Notes: generated by a model from the letters alone, not told the origin. Positions 13,691 through 27,375 are shown, counted from the stretch's first letter. The stretch is 64,000 nucleotides of DNA from Tolypeutes matacus (GCA_026826555.1 JAKSZT010053883.1:27273225-27337224), one strand, 5' to 3'. A program made the numbers and translations.

Positions 13691-13849
13691 GCATTTAAAA
13701 GGCAAGTAGTGGTGGGGAGGTGGGAAAGGGAAAGTGTGGCAACCCGGGAGTAACTCTCTGGCCCATGAGGTTACTCCCAAAGGCTCGAAAGAGAAAATAG
13801 AACGCTCTTTCGTGCTTCGGGTAAAAGTTGATTTGCTTTGGCCTTTTCC

Positions 13850-14370
13850 GAGTTATTTCAGATTTTCCAACACATGCTTCAAACTCTTCCCTCTGCCTGA
13901 AGCACTCTCCCTCTCACCTCTTGCACAGCGAGCTTCTTCTCCACCTTCAGGTCTGGCTCAAACATCACCTGCTTGGTGAGGTCTTCACTAAGCACCATTC
14001 TGAAGTGGGCTCCCTGTGATTCTTTTCAGAGTAGCCTGCTCTTTTCTAACATCTTACACTTCATACACCTTGTCTACTTATGTATTGACTGTTTCCCTCA
14101 TCACCTTTAAGTCACATCAGGGAAGGCACCACCAGTGTACTCACCAGTGTAGCCTTGAGATCCAGTGAATAGCAAGGCCCAGATACCCACCCATCCTTGT
14201 CTTATAATCAGGTGGGCCTCTAACTTCTAATCTGTAGTAGAAATGCCTGTCAGCCTGGTTGTCACTAGGCTATGAACTCCATGGAGGCATAGACTTTGCT
14301 TTGTTCCCTGCTCTATCCTCAGCCCCTATGACAGTATCTGGCAAAAAGTGAATGAACAAATGAATGAAAA
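13850..14370 (+). mobile_element. L2 LINE 3'-end remnants
   Basis: CTCTTCCCTCTGCCTGAAGC, CCTTCAGGTCTGGCTCAAAC and GTGAGGTCTTCACTAAGCAC are sense L2; a tail (AACTCCATGGAGGC... to GAATGAACAAATGAATGAA) follows at 14265-14370. About 14140-14265 between them is not clearly L2. Confidence 0.65.
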
Positions 14371-14639
14371 CGCTTGCTCTGTCCTTGCTCCTTATGAAAA
14401 AGCCTAATCTCACGACTCTGCTAGTGCATACTTGGCTCAAGCTGGGTCATTCTGATGATCTCTTTGGGATTTGGAATTGGAATCCAAAGCTGGGAAGTGA
14501 TACAAAGCTAAGAGGGATGCAGCCATGCTTGTACTAGGAGAATGGAGAAGAAAGGACAACTGAGCTGCAGAGAGAGGAGAATGTAGCAAATAGTAGGAAA
14601 GAAGGAAGGAGAAGAGACTAGTGGTTCTGGAGAATTTGG

Positions 14640-14980
14640 AGGGGTGATCTCAACCCCTTACTCTCCCATGTTGATTTCAGTCCCTTGGGAGGTTTTGCTT
14701 CCTGCCCTTGGGCTCTTATATGCTGGAAATATATTTTCTGTTTTTGTGTAAAGTTGGAGTGAGTTTGTGTTATTTGTATTGTTAAAAGAAAGAACTCCTT
14801 TTAGCTTAGTTTGGCTGTTAGTTGTTAGTTTTCTACTAAAGTCTCCTTTTGGTCTCAAATTGGTTTGATTGGGTTTCTGTTTCTTGCAGTCTTATAATAA
14901 ATTACCCCTATTTCTGCTTAAGCTAGTTGGAGTGGGCTTATCGATTTGAAACTAAATGATCCCTGACTAAGATACAACCA
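14640..14980 (+). mobile_element. LTR-like repeat, 3' end
   Basis: Ends GGTTTCTGTTTCTTGCAG ... ATGATCCCTGACTAAGATAC, resembling the ending of several mammalian LTR repeats (CCTGACTAATACA). The 5' limit is uncertain. Confidence 0.4.
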
Positions 14981-15639
14981 AACTGTTTCTGCTTCCCATT
15001 TGGGAAATTGGCAGGATGCAGGGAAAGTCTCCTGGTCCCCCTGGCTTGAATCAGAGGAGGGGCTGACCCCAGAGTGGTTTTCACTGTGCTCAGCCCTGCT
15101 GAGTCTGGCACCCTCTCTCCATGTGGGGTTCTTGGAGGTTCCCTTCACATCCCAAGTCAGGAAAGCTCAAAGGAGACTCAGATTTTCAGCATTAGCTGAT
15201 CCCTGTATCTCTCTTAAAGACAGGATTCTGCCTTTGGACAGAGGCACAGATGGCTTCTGGATGAATGAAGCCACTTCTTTTATTCCAAAGGATCCAGTGT
15301 GCAAGTCCTCACTCAGCTGCATCTCCATCTATGGTGTTCTGGGGACTCACAGAGTGTACGCTGTCCAAATTCTTTGCCATGGACTGGAGGGGTATTCAGG
15401 ACACACACGCACACCCCATAAACATTCATGCTCTATATATGCCACACTTATACATGTATGTGTGCAAAACATACTCACACTATATATCTTCAGTCAACAG
15501 AAAAGAATATGTACTATGTCCTACTGGGTTAGCTGCATGAAGAGGGGTTCATATCCTTCTTCCTTCCAAACAAGAGAAGAGCAAATGAAATACTGATTAC
15601 ACAGGAACAACGTAAGGAGATGGAAGAGGGAAGATCAAA

Positions 15640-15830
15640 GTACCCAAGCACCTACTGCCATCGCCAGGCACCCCATCTGTTTACTAATGTTCACGAGAGC
15701 TCTTCCATGTAGTGCCACCATCCCTGTTTCATAGAGAAGAAGCTGATGCTCAGAGAAGTTAAGCAACTTGTATACGTCTATTTAGTTAATAAGTGATGGA
15801 ACACAGCCCTACAAAGGCAATATCATCAAG
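15640..15830 (-). mobile_element. MIR remnant
   Basis: AAGCACCTACTGCCATCGCC followed by GATGCTCAGAGAAGTTAAGC and a degenerate right end. Confidence 0.65.
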
Positions 15831-17399
15831 GTCCTGGTAGCACAGCAGACCCGTTCAAGGTATCCAGGATTCTAGGGTGCGGAGGAGACCATGGGTAGGG
15901 CAGGGAGATACCTGAATCCCACCAAATGGGCTGGCTGACCAGGGGTGTGGGGAGCTAGCATGAGGTGACTAATATTAGGGGTGCACAGTGTGGGGAGGAA
16001 GGAACACAGCTCCAGGTCTCATCAGCCTCCCCCTACCCCCATTATTTTGAGACTCGCACCCAGCTCTTAACACGGCAGTGGACTGTGCCTGGGTAGGCTG
16101 TGCCTCCCCCTTCCCTGCCCCCCTCTGGCTTCCTTCGTTCAGCTTGGCTGAATCAGATAGTACCTGGGAAGGCCTTATTCTGTGAAGCTGAGTTTTGGAC
16201 CCAAGGACCCCTCTATACACCATCCTGGGCCAACAGCTGGGTGTGAAAAGGGGCCTACTCGGGCAAGAGGACCTGGGGGTGTGATTCTCAGATCATAACT
16301 TCAGTGGAGAAAAATGGGGGTGGAGGAGAGCAGGCCACATCCAGGTTGCCAAGAACAAGATGGCTGGGGAGGAAGCTGCAGGGGTTTCTACCCAGCAGCT
16401 CACTGTTTCCAGGGAAAATGAAATGAAGTCATCTTTTAAGAATGAGGCTGAAAGTGGTGACATTTGGGGTGAAAGTTTGGATTCACCGCCAAGGAGAAGA
16501 ACCCAGTTGGGACAAGTCAGAGGCATGTCTGGCGGTTGCTATGGCTTAGCTGAGGCCAAAGGATTTAACTGCAGTGGCTCCCAATATCATGCTGGTGCAA
16601 TTTTTTCTGGCCATGCTCAGCCATCTTGAGTGTGGGCTTAACAAAGGCTGCAGTTTTGCAAGATTTATGCACCAGCAGGACAAGAGGGCAAGGAAATTGA
16701 GGGTTCTAATGAGAAAGTGAAGAGATGAATAAGAAAAACGATGATGATGACATGGCAGGAGGGAGGGGGCTGCGTGGAATGATGGGGGTCCCAGGCTAAG
16801 TCTAAATCATGTCTTCCATTAGCATTCCAAAATGTCTAGCTGTGTTTGTTCTGATATTGGCATACAGAGAAGGGAGTAGGTACAAGAAATTTATAGAATG
16901 GCAGATGCCTAGAGGAAGAGAAGACAGCAAAATATCCATTCCCCAGGCCCAGCCCCATGAGGAAAGACTGCAAGCAAAATGTTCTCTGTTCTATGCACCA
17001 AGCATCTTCTAGAACTATACCTGACAAATAGCAGACAATCGACAGTTATGAAGATTTCAATAAGCACTTACCAGTCCTGGCACTTGTTAGACACTAAATA
17101 AGCATTAGCTATTATCATGATTAGCATTATTTGTGAGATCATGTAAGATATTGCCAGGGGTTGCCAGAAATATTTAATTAAAGGAACTTTAAAAGGTTGT
17201 AAAGTCCCACATTATGCAAGCAGGGGACATGAGCCAAAAGTATTTTAAAATTTTAACCAGTAATGTGACTTCATTAGTACACATAGGCTGATGAGGTCAG
17301 GGTGAACTTGGGTTATAGAATTGTAACAAAAATTACTATCTCTGGAGTATTATACTAATATATATAGAGAATATGTATGTAAAAAATATCTTTTCATCT

Positions 17400-17850
17400 A
17401 AAACAATCTTCTGTGGTATAATTATTACTAACACCATTTTATAGATGGAGAACTGGGCTCTAAGAGATAATAACTTGCCAAGCTCACAAATCAAGCAAGA
17501 AATGGAACTAAGATTTAGATAATGGGGTCTGGGACAATTAGGGAAGAAGAAAAGGTCAAAAAAGGATCAACAGAGTAGAAGAAAATGGAGTGCACTAAAG
17601 CCTGGAACTACTATTATTAATAATAATAATATTTGAACATTAAAGAATGCTTGATATGTGCCAGGCACCATACCAAGGGCTTTAATGTATGGACTCCTTG
17701 ATCTTTGCAATGTTTCAGTGAGGTAGAAATTATTCTATCATTGCTTTATAGATGAAGAAACAGAGGTTTTGAGGGGCTAAATAATTCATCCAAGGTCACA
17801 CAACTGCTAAGTGGTAAGCATGAGCTTTCAACAGCCCATGGCCTTGACCA
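17400..17850 (-). mobile_element. Two adjacent MIR remnants
   Basis: The first (17400-17520) has TTTTATAGATGGAGAACTGG. The second (17630-17850) has ATGTGCCAGGCACCATACC, TTTATAGATGAAGAAACAGA and GTCACACAACTGCTAAGTGG. A short (TAA)n patch separates them near 17612-17630. Confidence 0.7.
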
Positions 17851-18050
17851 GGCAGGGACAGGGGCCTGATTTTGTAAATAAAATTTTGCTGGAACACAAT
17901 CCACCCTTTCATTTACGTATCACCTGTGGCTGCTTTAGTGCTCCACAGCAGAGCTGGGTAGTTGTAACAGAGACTGTCTGAGCCGCAAGCCTAAAATATT
18001 TACCATTTGGCCCTTTAAGAAAAGATCTGCTGACCCCTGCTCTTGACCCT
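17850..18050 (+). mobile_element. hAT-like nonautonomous DNA element, copy 2
   Basis: TTTGTAAATAAAATTTTGCT, CTGTGGCTGCTTTAGTGCTC, AACAGAGACTGTCTGAGC and GATCTGCTGACCCCTG give the same element as at 13277-13478, in the same orientation. Confidence 0.6.
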
Positions 18051-18549
18051 TCCACTATTCAGCTTCCTTGAATTAATTCAGAAGTGCAATGGGAGTGTAA
18101 GGGGACAGCTTGAAGGATAGGAGAATTGACCAGCAAGTATCAGAAAATGTCCAGTTTATGACAAGGCTCTAGATTATGGCCATGGAGTGTCCTGGGGACA
18201 GAAGTGCAGGCACTGTGATCCTAGGACTTGGACAGGCTGTCCCCATGGGCCCTGAAATTGCCCAGGATGATGGGAGGCTTCGGGGTACGGAGAAAGATTC
18301 AGCTTCATATCAGAACCCTCAATGAATGCAGGGGAGTGGCCATGAAGATATTAGCTGGTGAGTATGGGGCAGGGCTAGAATCAATGAGTCTCGAATGAGA
18401 AGGAGAGAAGAGGGGTAATGATTTGGAAATAGAAATGCAACTCAAACAGAGCTCTGGCCCCCTCCTCACCCAGCCCTGGGGTGAAAAACTAAACCTCCTG
18501 GAGGGCCACAGAGAAGGGAGGTACCAGGTGCCGCAGTACCAGGATTGGA

Positions 18550-18562
18550 ACACCCCCCCCCC
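18550..18562. repeat. C-run near a splice donor
   Basis: A run of about 13 C (G on the transcript) roughly 105 nt past the donor of the CUB9 second exon. Confidence 0.75.
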
Positions 18563-18597
18563 CCGCCACCCCATAGTCCCGCCCAGCTCTCTCCTTA

Positions 18598-19182
<585 letters not shown>

Positions 19183-19489
19183 TCATAACAGATTCTTATG
19201 TTCTTTATATGCTGCAGTACTGCATCTTCTTTGCCCAGAGAGAAAGAGCCTCCTGGGGAGTCATTCCCAGGCAGGAAGGGGTCCACGAAGGACCTCAGCT
19301 TTATTCCTCTGTCCCTGAGCCAGAGAATCTGCCACCACCCCATACCTGAGATGCACAGGTGCACCTTCCTGCCAGCTATCCTGACTGGTGTGGAGGAAAC
19401 CCATTTTAAAAACAGTCTTCATTTAGCAAATAGAATATTAGAGGTTTTGAATGTAACATCCCTCTGGGATGGGTAGAATGAAAATGATG

Positions 19490-19690
19490 GAAAATACCAA
19501 GTACTGATGAAAATGTGGAGCCACTGGAACTCTCATTCTGAGCTGGTGTGAGGGCAAATTGGTTCAACCACTCTGGGAAACAGGCAAGATTTACTAAAGC
19601 TGAATATATGCCTGCCCTATGATGCAGTGACTCTCCTCTTAGGTATATATCCGACAAAGGCAATTGATACTAATCAAGTGTGTGAAAAGG
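19490..19690 (+). mobile_element. Old L1 3' remnant
   Basis: GATGAAAATGTGGAGCCACT, then GGTTCAACCACTCTGGGAAA and CTCTTAGGTATATATCCGAC, the usual L1 3' text in the sense direction. Confidence 0.65.
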
Positions 19691-20154
19691 AGAAAAAAAC
19701 AGGAGAAAAGAAAACGGGTTTGCAGAGAAGAGATTTCTGATCTAAACTCGTTCATAGCCTAGTCAAGGGCTGGGGATACTCAGATATTAAATTTGGCTGA
19801 ACCAAGAAAGAAATGGCTGTTCTACACTTGAGCTGAGACATAACAGCAGGAAGAGGGAGATGTGACACCTCTAGGACAGAGAGTAGGGCTGGCAGAGAGA
19901 CAGAGCAGGGAGGCACGGGAGTAGAGCCAGATATGCATTTGATCCTTCCTATAGGGCACCCTCCCCTGCTGGTGTTGACAATGGTATCACCCACCATTGC
20001 TGGATGATGTAGTCTTCATGGCCCCTGAGTTCAGCTTCTACCCACCTGCTCTTTCAAAGTCACCACGGAAAGGTGAGTCAAATGGAGTCACGAATTATGG
20101 CTCTGGCTCTTCCTAACTAATCACCTTCCATCTGTTTTTTCCTTCCCCCAATCA

Positions 20155-20640
20155 TCAAATTTCACTTGAGCACCCTCAATATGCCAGGCACCATGCAGGG
20201 TGCCAAGGATATGGGGATCCGCCAGTCACCACCCCTGCCTTCAAGAAGTGGATGGAGTTGTAGGAAGTGACAGACGAGTAAGTAACAAGACAAACTATGA
20301 TGTCTGCACGAGCACAGTGGGAACATGAAACAAAGGTCCTCGGGGAGGAGGAAAAATAAGGCCTTCACAGCAGGGGGTCGAGCTTAAGCTGAGTCTTGGA
20401 AGATGAGAAACTGCTCACAAGTTGGACAAGGAGGGAAAAAGAAGTCACCGGAAGGGAGAAGCAGAGGCAAAGTCACAAGGACATGAAATAGTCGGAGAGA
20501 GCTCAGAAACTGCAAGGTTCAGCCTTGCTCAGGGGTTAGATTGGGGTGGGGGGACGACTGGAGAGAGGCAGGGGCCAGGCTGTCTGGAATGAATCTCAGA
20601 AGTTTGGGTTGAATTTATAGGAAAGAAGGAGCCGATATAG
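20155..20640 (-). mobile_element. L2 LINE 3'-end remnant
   Basis: CACTTGAGCACCCTCAATAT, CAGGCACCATGCAGGGTGCC, then AAGCTGAGTCTTGGAAGATG and a GCAGAGGCAAAGTCACAAGG-like segment: antisense L2. Confidence 0.65.
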
Positions 20641-20644
20641 TGAA

Positions 20645-21020
20645 GGTTTATTTGTTTGTTTTTAAATTGAGGGATTATTTGCACATTGTGAAATGAGCAG
20701 CTCCTCAGGGTACCACTTGATCAGTTTTGACACATGCATGTCAAGATCCACACATTTCCACCCCCCCACCCCTGAACATTCCCAGGTTCCCCTTCCCAGT
20801 CATTCTTCCCCACCTCCAGAAGCCACCACTGATCCAATTTCCATCACCACAGGTTAATTTTGCCGATTCGAAACTTTTGTAGAGTGGACTCATACATTAT
20901 GCATTTTTCTGTGTCTGTTTCCTCTCACTCAGCATAATATCTTTGAGGTTCATCCATGTTGTTGCAGGGACCAGTAGTTCATTCCTTTTGCCTTTTTATT
21001 GCTAAGCAGTCTCATCGCGG
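20645..21020 (-). mobile_element. Old L1 3' end, antisense
   Basis: CACTTGATCAGTTTTGACAC, CCTCTCACTCAGCATAATAT, TTTGAGGTTCATCCATGTTG and GTTCATTCCTTTTGCC are the antisense L1 3' pattern. Confidence 0.75.
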
Positions 21021-21928
21021 GATGTTAACAAGGAACATGGGGTGGTTATTTTAGCATTTTCAAATGGCAAGATTACTCTGACACCCAGCTAAAGAATGGA
21101 ATGGCACAGAGGGCAAGATGGAGAGTCCCATGAGGAGATTATGGGAGCCTGCCGCTCAGAAGAGGCTGGCAGGAGACAGTGGTGTCCTCCACCTGCAAGA
21201 GGAGGGTGAAGCTGCAGGAGTGGATGCACTTGTCCAGGAAGGAGGTGAGGGCTGAGAAGAGAAGGAGCCAGGGGTCCAGCCTGGCAAAGGAACAGGGGCA
21301 AGAAAAGGCAGGTGTGAAGTCATGGAAGCCACTGTAGAACTAGGGGAGAGTAACTTCACGCCAGCCTAGGGGAAAGCAGGGAGAGGGTGGAGGGCTGCTG
21401 CAGAGGTGGAGGGGGATGAAATGGCGAAAGGCTCCCTTTTGTCAGGCCATGTGGCCTTCCTGGTTTCTTGTAAGAGGAGTTTCCACTGGAAGAGTAGAGG
21501 CAAAAACCAGATTCCAGTGGCTTGAGAGTGAGCAGTGGAGAGTGTAGAGAAAAGCAGAGACAATTCTTCTGAAGTGCTTGCTTATAAGCGGAATAGCAGA
21601 GAGAGCGTGGCAGCTAGATGGGGAAGGCAGGAGAGATGCCCGAGCCAGTGCGTAGGCTGGCAGCATGATGGAAGGAGCCAGGAGAAAGGGGAGGGAAAGG
21701 ACGGGAGGGAGGGGAAGAGGGGTCCAGCAAGGTCCTGCTTCCTAAATCTCAATCTCCTTCGAGGTAGCTACTTTGTAAATTATTTTAAGGATTAAATAAG
21801 ATAATATGTGTAACAGCACAGAGCATCGTGCTTGGCATGTAGGAGAGGTGCGATGCATGCTAGGTTCTCTTTTCAATGTCTTCACCTCCCACCAAACTGC
21901 AAACTCTGTTCACAGAAGGCCTTGCTTA

Positions 21929-22189
<261 letters not shown>

Positions 22190-22219
22190 TCAGATTTTAA
22201 CGGGTATTGTTAAGGTACA

Positions 22220-22440
22220 GTAGAGGAGGGGTTGAGTCTGATATCTCTAAGTTAAAATCTGGTTCGGTCACTTCCAGGCTGTGTGACCTCAGGGAACTTA
22301 CTTAAACTCTCTGGACCTCAGTGCTTTTCCTCTACCGTAAAAAGAGGTAGTATCTTCTTCACAGAGTAGTTGTAAAGATGATTGGGGATGCTTGTTAAAG
22401 CATTTGGCATAAATAGTCAATGCATGACAGCAACCAGTTG
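22220..22440 (+). mobile_element. MIR remnant
   Basis: CCAGGCTGTGTGACCTCAGG, CTTACTTAAACTCTCTGGAC and CCTCAGTGCTTTTCCTCT mark a sense MIR. Confidence 0.75.
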
Positions 22441-23483
22441 TCTTTTGGATATATCAGGGACGTGGTCTCCTTCCACTGTCCCCACATCTGGCTTCCAGGC
22501 GAGCTTGGTAGGCACTGACCACGTGTTCCCATGTACTCACTGTCAGGAGGAGTGGGAAACATAATCGCCTTACCTGCCAAGTGCTGCTGGCCTCCTATGC
22601 TGCCAGTGCTCTTGGCATTTGTTTGGGGCTGCAGACACCTTCCAATTTTCCAAAAGGCCTTGTCCAAGAGTTTATTTGTACTTGGGTTATATGGAGATTT
22701 CACAAATCCTCAATTAGTTCTGGGTGGTCTCTCAGCCCTGGGCTTGCAGGTCTTTCAGGCAGGAGTGGGGAGGGTGGGGGGTGGCTGGATGACACAGCGA
22801 GCTACCCACCTAGGGACCTCCTGGGCAGCAGATCCTGAGTCAGGATCTACTAAGGGCCCGGCTGTCACACTGAGGCACAGGGGGCTCGACAGAGTAGAAG
22901 CTGGGAAGCGGGTGGGGTTTTAACAGGGGAAGATGGCTGCGACTCTACATATGGCTTGGACTGAAAACCAAGGGCGCCCTCAGTGGTCGGCTGTGGAGTC
23001 AGCAGAGGTGATCCCCCCAGGAGCAGAGAGAACCAGGCTGTTGGGTGCTGCCGGAAACGCCCAGAGAGAACATCCGGACAGGAGCCAAAGGGTGTATCCA
23101 AACACCAAAGCTAACAGCACCAGGCTTGCTTGTATAGAGCAGAATTTTATCACCCTAAGATTTAAAGGGCTGGATTAGCCCCTGACATGGTCTTTTAAAA
23201 AATGGCAGGATTTAGGTCAGGCCATAAAAACCCTGACGTGGAGGAACCCAAGACCTGAGTGACCATGAATAGCAGTGGCTTTTCCCATGGGAAAATAAAA
23301 CCCGAGGCCCAGAAATACCCAGAGATACCCATTACATGTCAGACAAGAAAAGCATTTCAGATAGCTTTATGGGTTGAGTTGTACCCACTCCCAAAAGATA
23401 TGTTGATGTCCTAACCCCCAGTACCTCAGAACATGACCTTATTTGGAAATAGGGTCACTGTCAGCGGAATTAGTTATGTTAAA

Positions 23484-23920
23484 TAAGGGAATGGGAAGTT
23501 ACTGCTTAATTGGTACAGGTTCTGTTTGGAGTGATGGGAAAGTTTTGGTGACAGTGATGGTAGCACAATATTGCAAATATAATTAGCACCACTGCTTTAT
23601 ATATTTCAACGTAGCTAACAGGGGAAATTTTAGGTTGTATATATGTTACGAGAATAAAAACTTTTAAGAAAACATAGGACTGTACAACACAAACAGTGAA
23701 CCCTAATGTAAAGTATGGACTGTAGTTAATAGTATTAACTAATATAAGAATATTAACATTCTTTCATCAGTTGTGACTAAGGTACCACATTAATGCAAAA
23801 TGTTAATAATAAGGAAAACTGTGTGTGTTTATATGTGTGGATAATATGGGAACTCTGTACTTTCTGCATGAATTTTCTATAAACCTACATCTTCTCTAAT
23901 AAAAAATAAAATAAACAAAA
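23484..23920 (+). mobile_element. L1 3'UTR end inside the MLT1 LTR
   Basis: GGAGTGATGGGAAAGTTTTG, TTTTAGGTTGTATATATGTT, TGGACTGTAGTTAATAGTAT and ATTTTCTATAAACCTACATC, followed by an A-rich tail. Same 3'UTR lineage as the other L1 ends listed, an older or longer copy. Confidence 0.7.
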
Positions 23921-23939
23921 TTAAATTAATAATAATTAA

Positions 23940-24605
23940 TAAAAATAGGACACCATCACACACCTACCAGAGCGATTGAAAATTTAAAAGGCTGATAACA
24001 ACATGTGCTGGTGAGGATGTAGTGCAGTATACATACACTGCTGTTGAGAATTGCCCAGCCACTGCAGAAAGCTATTTGGTAGCATCTATTAAAATTGAAT
24101 GAAAGTATACTGTATGCCCTAGCACTTCCACTCCTAGATATATGTCCAACAGAAATGCACACATATGCACACCAACAAATATGTGTAAGAGTGTCCATAG
24201 CAGCATGATTTGTAATAGCTCTAAAATGAAAACATTCACAAAGTCCACAGAAAATAAAATGGATTTAGAAATTGTGGTCTATTTACATAATAGAATAGCA
24301 CTCAGTAATGAAAATGAACTATTGCTATATGCAACAACAAAAGACACAAAAGACTGCATACTCACATAACCCCACATAGGCAACAGTGATCTGTGTTGCT
24401 AGGCTAGTGTTTTTAGGTAGAAGAAAGAAGGTTTGTGATGGGATAAGTCATGAGGGAGACTTCTGGGGTGCTGGTAATATTTTATTTCTTGACCTGGGTG
24501 ATGGTTTCAAGGGTGTGTTTATATTGTGATAACTCTTCTAACTGCATACTTATTAATTGCCCTTTTCTGTGTATACATCACACTTCAGTAAAAAGTTTAT
24601 TTTAA
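23940..24605 (+). mobile_element. Old L1 3' end inside the MLT1 LTR
   Basis: CCAGAGCGATTGAAAATTT, TCCACTCCTAGATATATGTC, TCCATAGCAGCATGATTTGT and CATCACACTTCAGTAAAAAG form the general L1 3' region of ORF2/3'UTR text. 24605-24740 after it is unassigned. Confidence 0.65.
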
Positions 24606-25054
24606 AAAGGGAAATGGTGCACAATAGTGCAATCCCTGACAATGCCAAAGAAGTCTGACCTGTCGTTTACCCAGAGTATTTACTGACAGGCACACTGCAC
24701 ATGTACTATCAATAAATGCCGGGCTGTAAAAGCAAAAACCAAGTCACTCTGGAGTAGGGTGGGCCCTTAATCCAATATGATTGGCATCCTGGTAAGAAGG
24801 GGAGAGAAGCACAGATGGAAGGAGAGAAGGCAGTCATGTGAAGATGGGGCAGAGTTTGGAATTATGCTGCCACGAGCAAAGGAGCACCAAGGATTGAAGA
24901 GGCAAGGAAAAAGCTGTGGGTTTCGGAGGGAGCATGGCCCTGCCGACACCTTGCTTTTGGACTTCTGGCCTCTGGAACTGGGAGACAGTAAATTTCTGTT
25001 AAGTCACCCAGTGTGTGGTACTTGGTTACAGCCGCCCTAGAAAATGAAGACAGA

Positions 25055-25195
25055 TAACGTGATCTCACTTAACAGTTCAGTGAGCTATGGATCAGTTCTT
25101 CCTGGTCTATAAAGGAGGAAACTGGAGCTCAGAGATGTCAAGTAACTTGCCCAAAGTCACTCTGAGACTCAAAGCCCTTGATTCTCCCACTTCTC
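25055..25195 (-). mobile_element. MIR remnant
   Basis: ATAAAGGAGGAAACTGGAGC, TCAAGTAACTTGCCCAAAGT. Confidence 0.65.
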
Positions 25196-26219
25196 TGTAT
25201 CACCTCAACATTGTTGGTAGAAGTGGGAGTAGAGAGGAAAGAGTGTCTCTGGGGAGAAAGCTTCCATGAGTTTCTTGGGTCAGGTCTGCTTGTGCCTCAC
25301 CTTTTCTCCACTGAACTCCCTCTAGAGTGGAGCGTTAGCTAAGTAGGATGGACTGGAGGGCCGCTTAATCAAGGAAGACGGCAATTTCCAGTCCCCAGAG
25401 AGGGGCCCTGTCCAGGCCAGCCCGAAGACATGGTCTGAAGCAGCTAAAGTGAACAGAAAGCCCATGCCATGTCAGAAGTCCCAGCTCCCTCGTGGGTCTT
25501 TTTAAAGGAGTCCAATGATGTCCTCACTCTGGGCAAGTGTTCCCTGGCTCGAGCCTCCTTTGCCAGCTCAGGGTTTTCTCTGCAGACTGAATGAATTTGG
25601 GTGTTTCTGAAACCACTCCTGTTATTCTGCAATCCACAAAGTTTAATTTCTAGGCCTCTGGCCTGGCTCAGCTCCTTTCCAGATGGCTCCCTGGCATCAG
25701 CCAGCCGGGCCTACAGCCACGCATTTGCTGCCTGCTCAGGACCCAGGCATGGGCTTCTCTGCCTGCTGCCAGCTGTGCCTCAAGGCCCCAGATAGACTCC
25801 TAAGAAGAGCTTCCCCAACTGGAGAGCTCCCACTGCTTGGGGCATTGAGGGGTGTGAAAGGAAGGCAGGTCCCTTGCCATCTCCTAGGCCCAGGCACTGG
25901 CAAGCACACGGCTGAGTGGTAGGAGACCAAATGAGCCTCCAGCAGTGTCCTGGCTTCCCCCCATTCTTTTGGCAGCTATTTACTTGGGTTGGGGCTGAGG
26001 AACCAAATTGGAACTAGAAGCCAACTCTCGCTCCCCTTCCAGGGCACTTGCCCCATGTCCTGGTCACGCCCCATTGTCCACTCGCCACTACCAGTTAGAA
26101 GCAGAACGTAGGCTCTGCCGTGCTGTCCCAGGCTTAGCACTCACTAAACTGCAGATGCCCAGATGGGAGTGAGCACAAGCTGACGATCATTCCAGATGGT
26201 CAAGAAGTGGGCGGACTGT

Positions 26220-26600
26220 ACTGAGTGGTGGAAGTTGTGAAAAAGGCATCAGTTTTGAAGTCACACATTCCTGGGTTAAAATTCCGACAATGTCACTTAC
26301 TAGCTGTAACTTATCCAAACTCTCTGAGCCTCCATCTCCTCACCCATAAAATAAAAAAAGAATAATGATGGCAATGGCTTCAAACATAACTAAGTCCTTT
26401 ATAGTATTATTTTATTTAATCCTCAGAACAACCCTATGAGGTAAGTACTGCTATTTTCTATATTTTACAGGTGAGGAAATGGAGGCACAGAGAGGTTAAT
26501 TCATTTGTTTAAGGCCACACAGCCTGTGTGGTGAAGCCAGATTCGAACCCAGGTAGGTGGATCCCAGAACCTAAACTCTTAACTTAACACGTGGTGATTT
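26220..26600. mobile_element. Two MIR remnants in opposite orientation
   Basis: 26220-26375 is sense (TTGAAGTCACACATTCCTGG, GTCACTTACTAGCTGTAACT). 26385-26600 is antisense (TTTACAGGTGAGGAAATGGA, GATTCGAACCCAGGTAGGTG). Confidence 0.75.
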
Positions 26601-27147
26601 AAACTGTAATAACATAGCTAAAATGTGTAGCCCTGTGTCTATCATGGAGATGACACTCAATAAATGTTTGTTTTCTTCCTTTTCTTTCTCCCTATAATGA
26701 AGGGTTATCAAGGCCAGCTAGCCTCAGTCATGGCAGGCTGCCAAGGGAGCTGGAAATTAGGGGCTTGTCACTAGGATTTCCAGTCTGTTGGAGAGAAGAG
26801 GCAAAGACATTCATTTTGTTGCCTGAGGAACATTTCCCAAAGCTGAGTGTAGAAGAATGGGTAATGAAAGCTGAATTAACCTCTCTGTCCTGCCCGCTGC
26901 ATGTTTATTGCTCTTACCAGCTCACCACAGTGAAACCTTCTTCCCCATTTGGGACAGCCTCATCTCGGACCTGCCTTTCCAGAAGATAAGCCTAAGGAAT
27001 CACAGCCTTACAGAACACTGAATTTAAAAGGGACCTCAGAGGTCGCCTGATTCCTGCCCAGGCCTCACCAGAATTCCTTTGACCAGAGGAGGGAATTCTG
27101 GTTAGGGACGGGAAGTGAGTCCTAGACTTGAAAGAAGGAATCAAAGA

Positions 27148-27170
27148 AAGGAAGGAAGGAAGGAAGAAGG
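27148..27170. repeat. (GAAG)n patch
   Basis: GAAAGGAAGGAAGGAAGGAA-type tetranucleotide repeat. Confidence 0.8.
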
Positions 27171-27204
27171 TAGAAAGGAGAGAGGGAAATTAATATTTCT
27201 TGAG

Positions 27205-27375
27205 ATTAGGATTAGGTGTTTCCCTGTGTGGGAAGTATATTTACACTTACTTTATGGATGGGGAAACCGAGGCTCAGAGAGTTAAAGCAATTTCTCCAAT
27301 GCCACCAAACTAGTAAATGACAGAGTGGGGAACCAAACCCAGATCTGCCTGACTCAAACATGTAGTTAAGGGCTG
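27205..27375 (-). mobile_element. MIR remnant
   Basis: GGATGGGGAAACCGAGGCTC, AGTAAATGACAGAGTGGGGA, CCAGATCTGCCTGACTCAAA. Confidence 0.75.

Larger units (their letters stand above)
23360..25045 (+). mobile_element. MLT1-type LTR (ERVL-MaLR), split by L1 insertions
   Basis: The left part (23360-23483) has GGGTTGAGTTGTACCCACTC, CCTAACCCCCAGTACCTCAG and ACCTTATTTGGAAATAGGGT. The right part (about 24740-25045) has GGAGTAGGGTGGGCCCTTAA, GCATGGCCCTGCCGACACCT and TCACCCAGTGTGTGGTACTT. Together they form one solo LTR interrupted by about 1.25 kb of L1-derived sequence. There is no internal viral region or protein-coding remnant. Confidence 0.75.

Noticed and set aside
15000..15596. 198-codon plus-strand open frame
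   Set aside because: No domain, low-complexity composition, no splice or promoter context; a chance frame in intron antisense to CSMD2.
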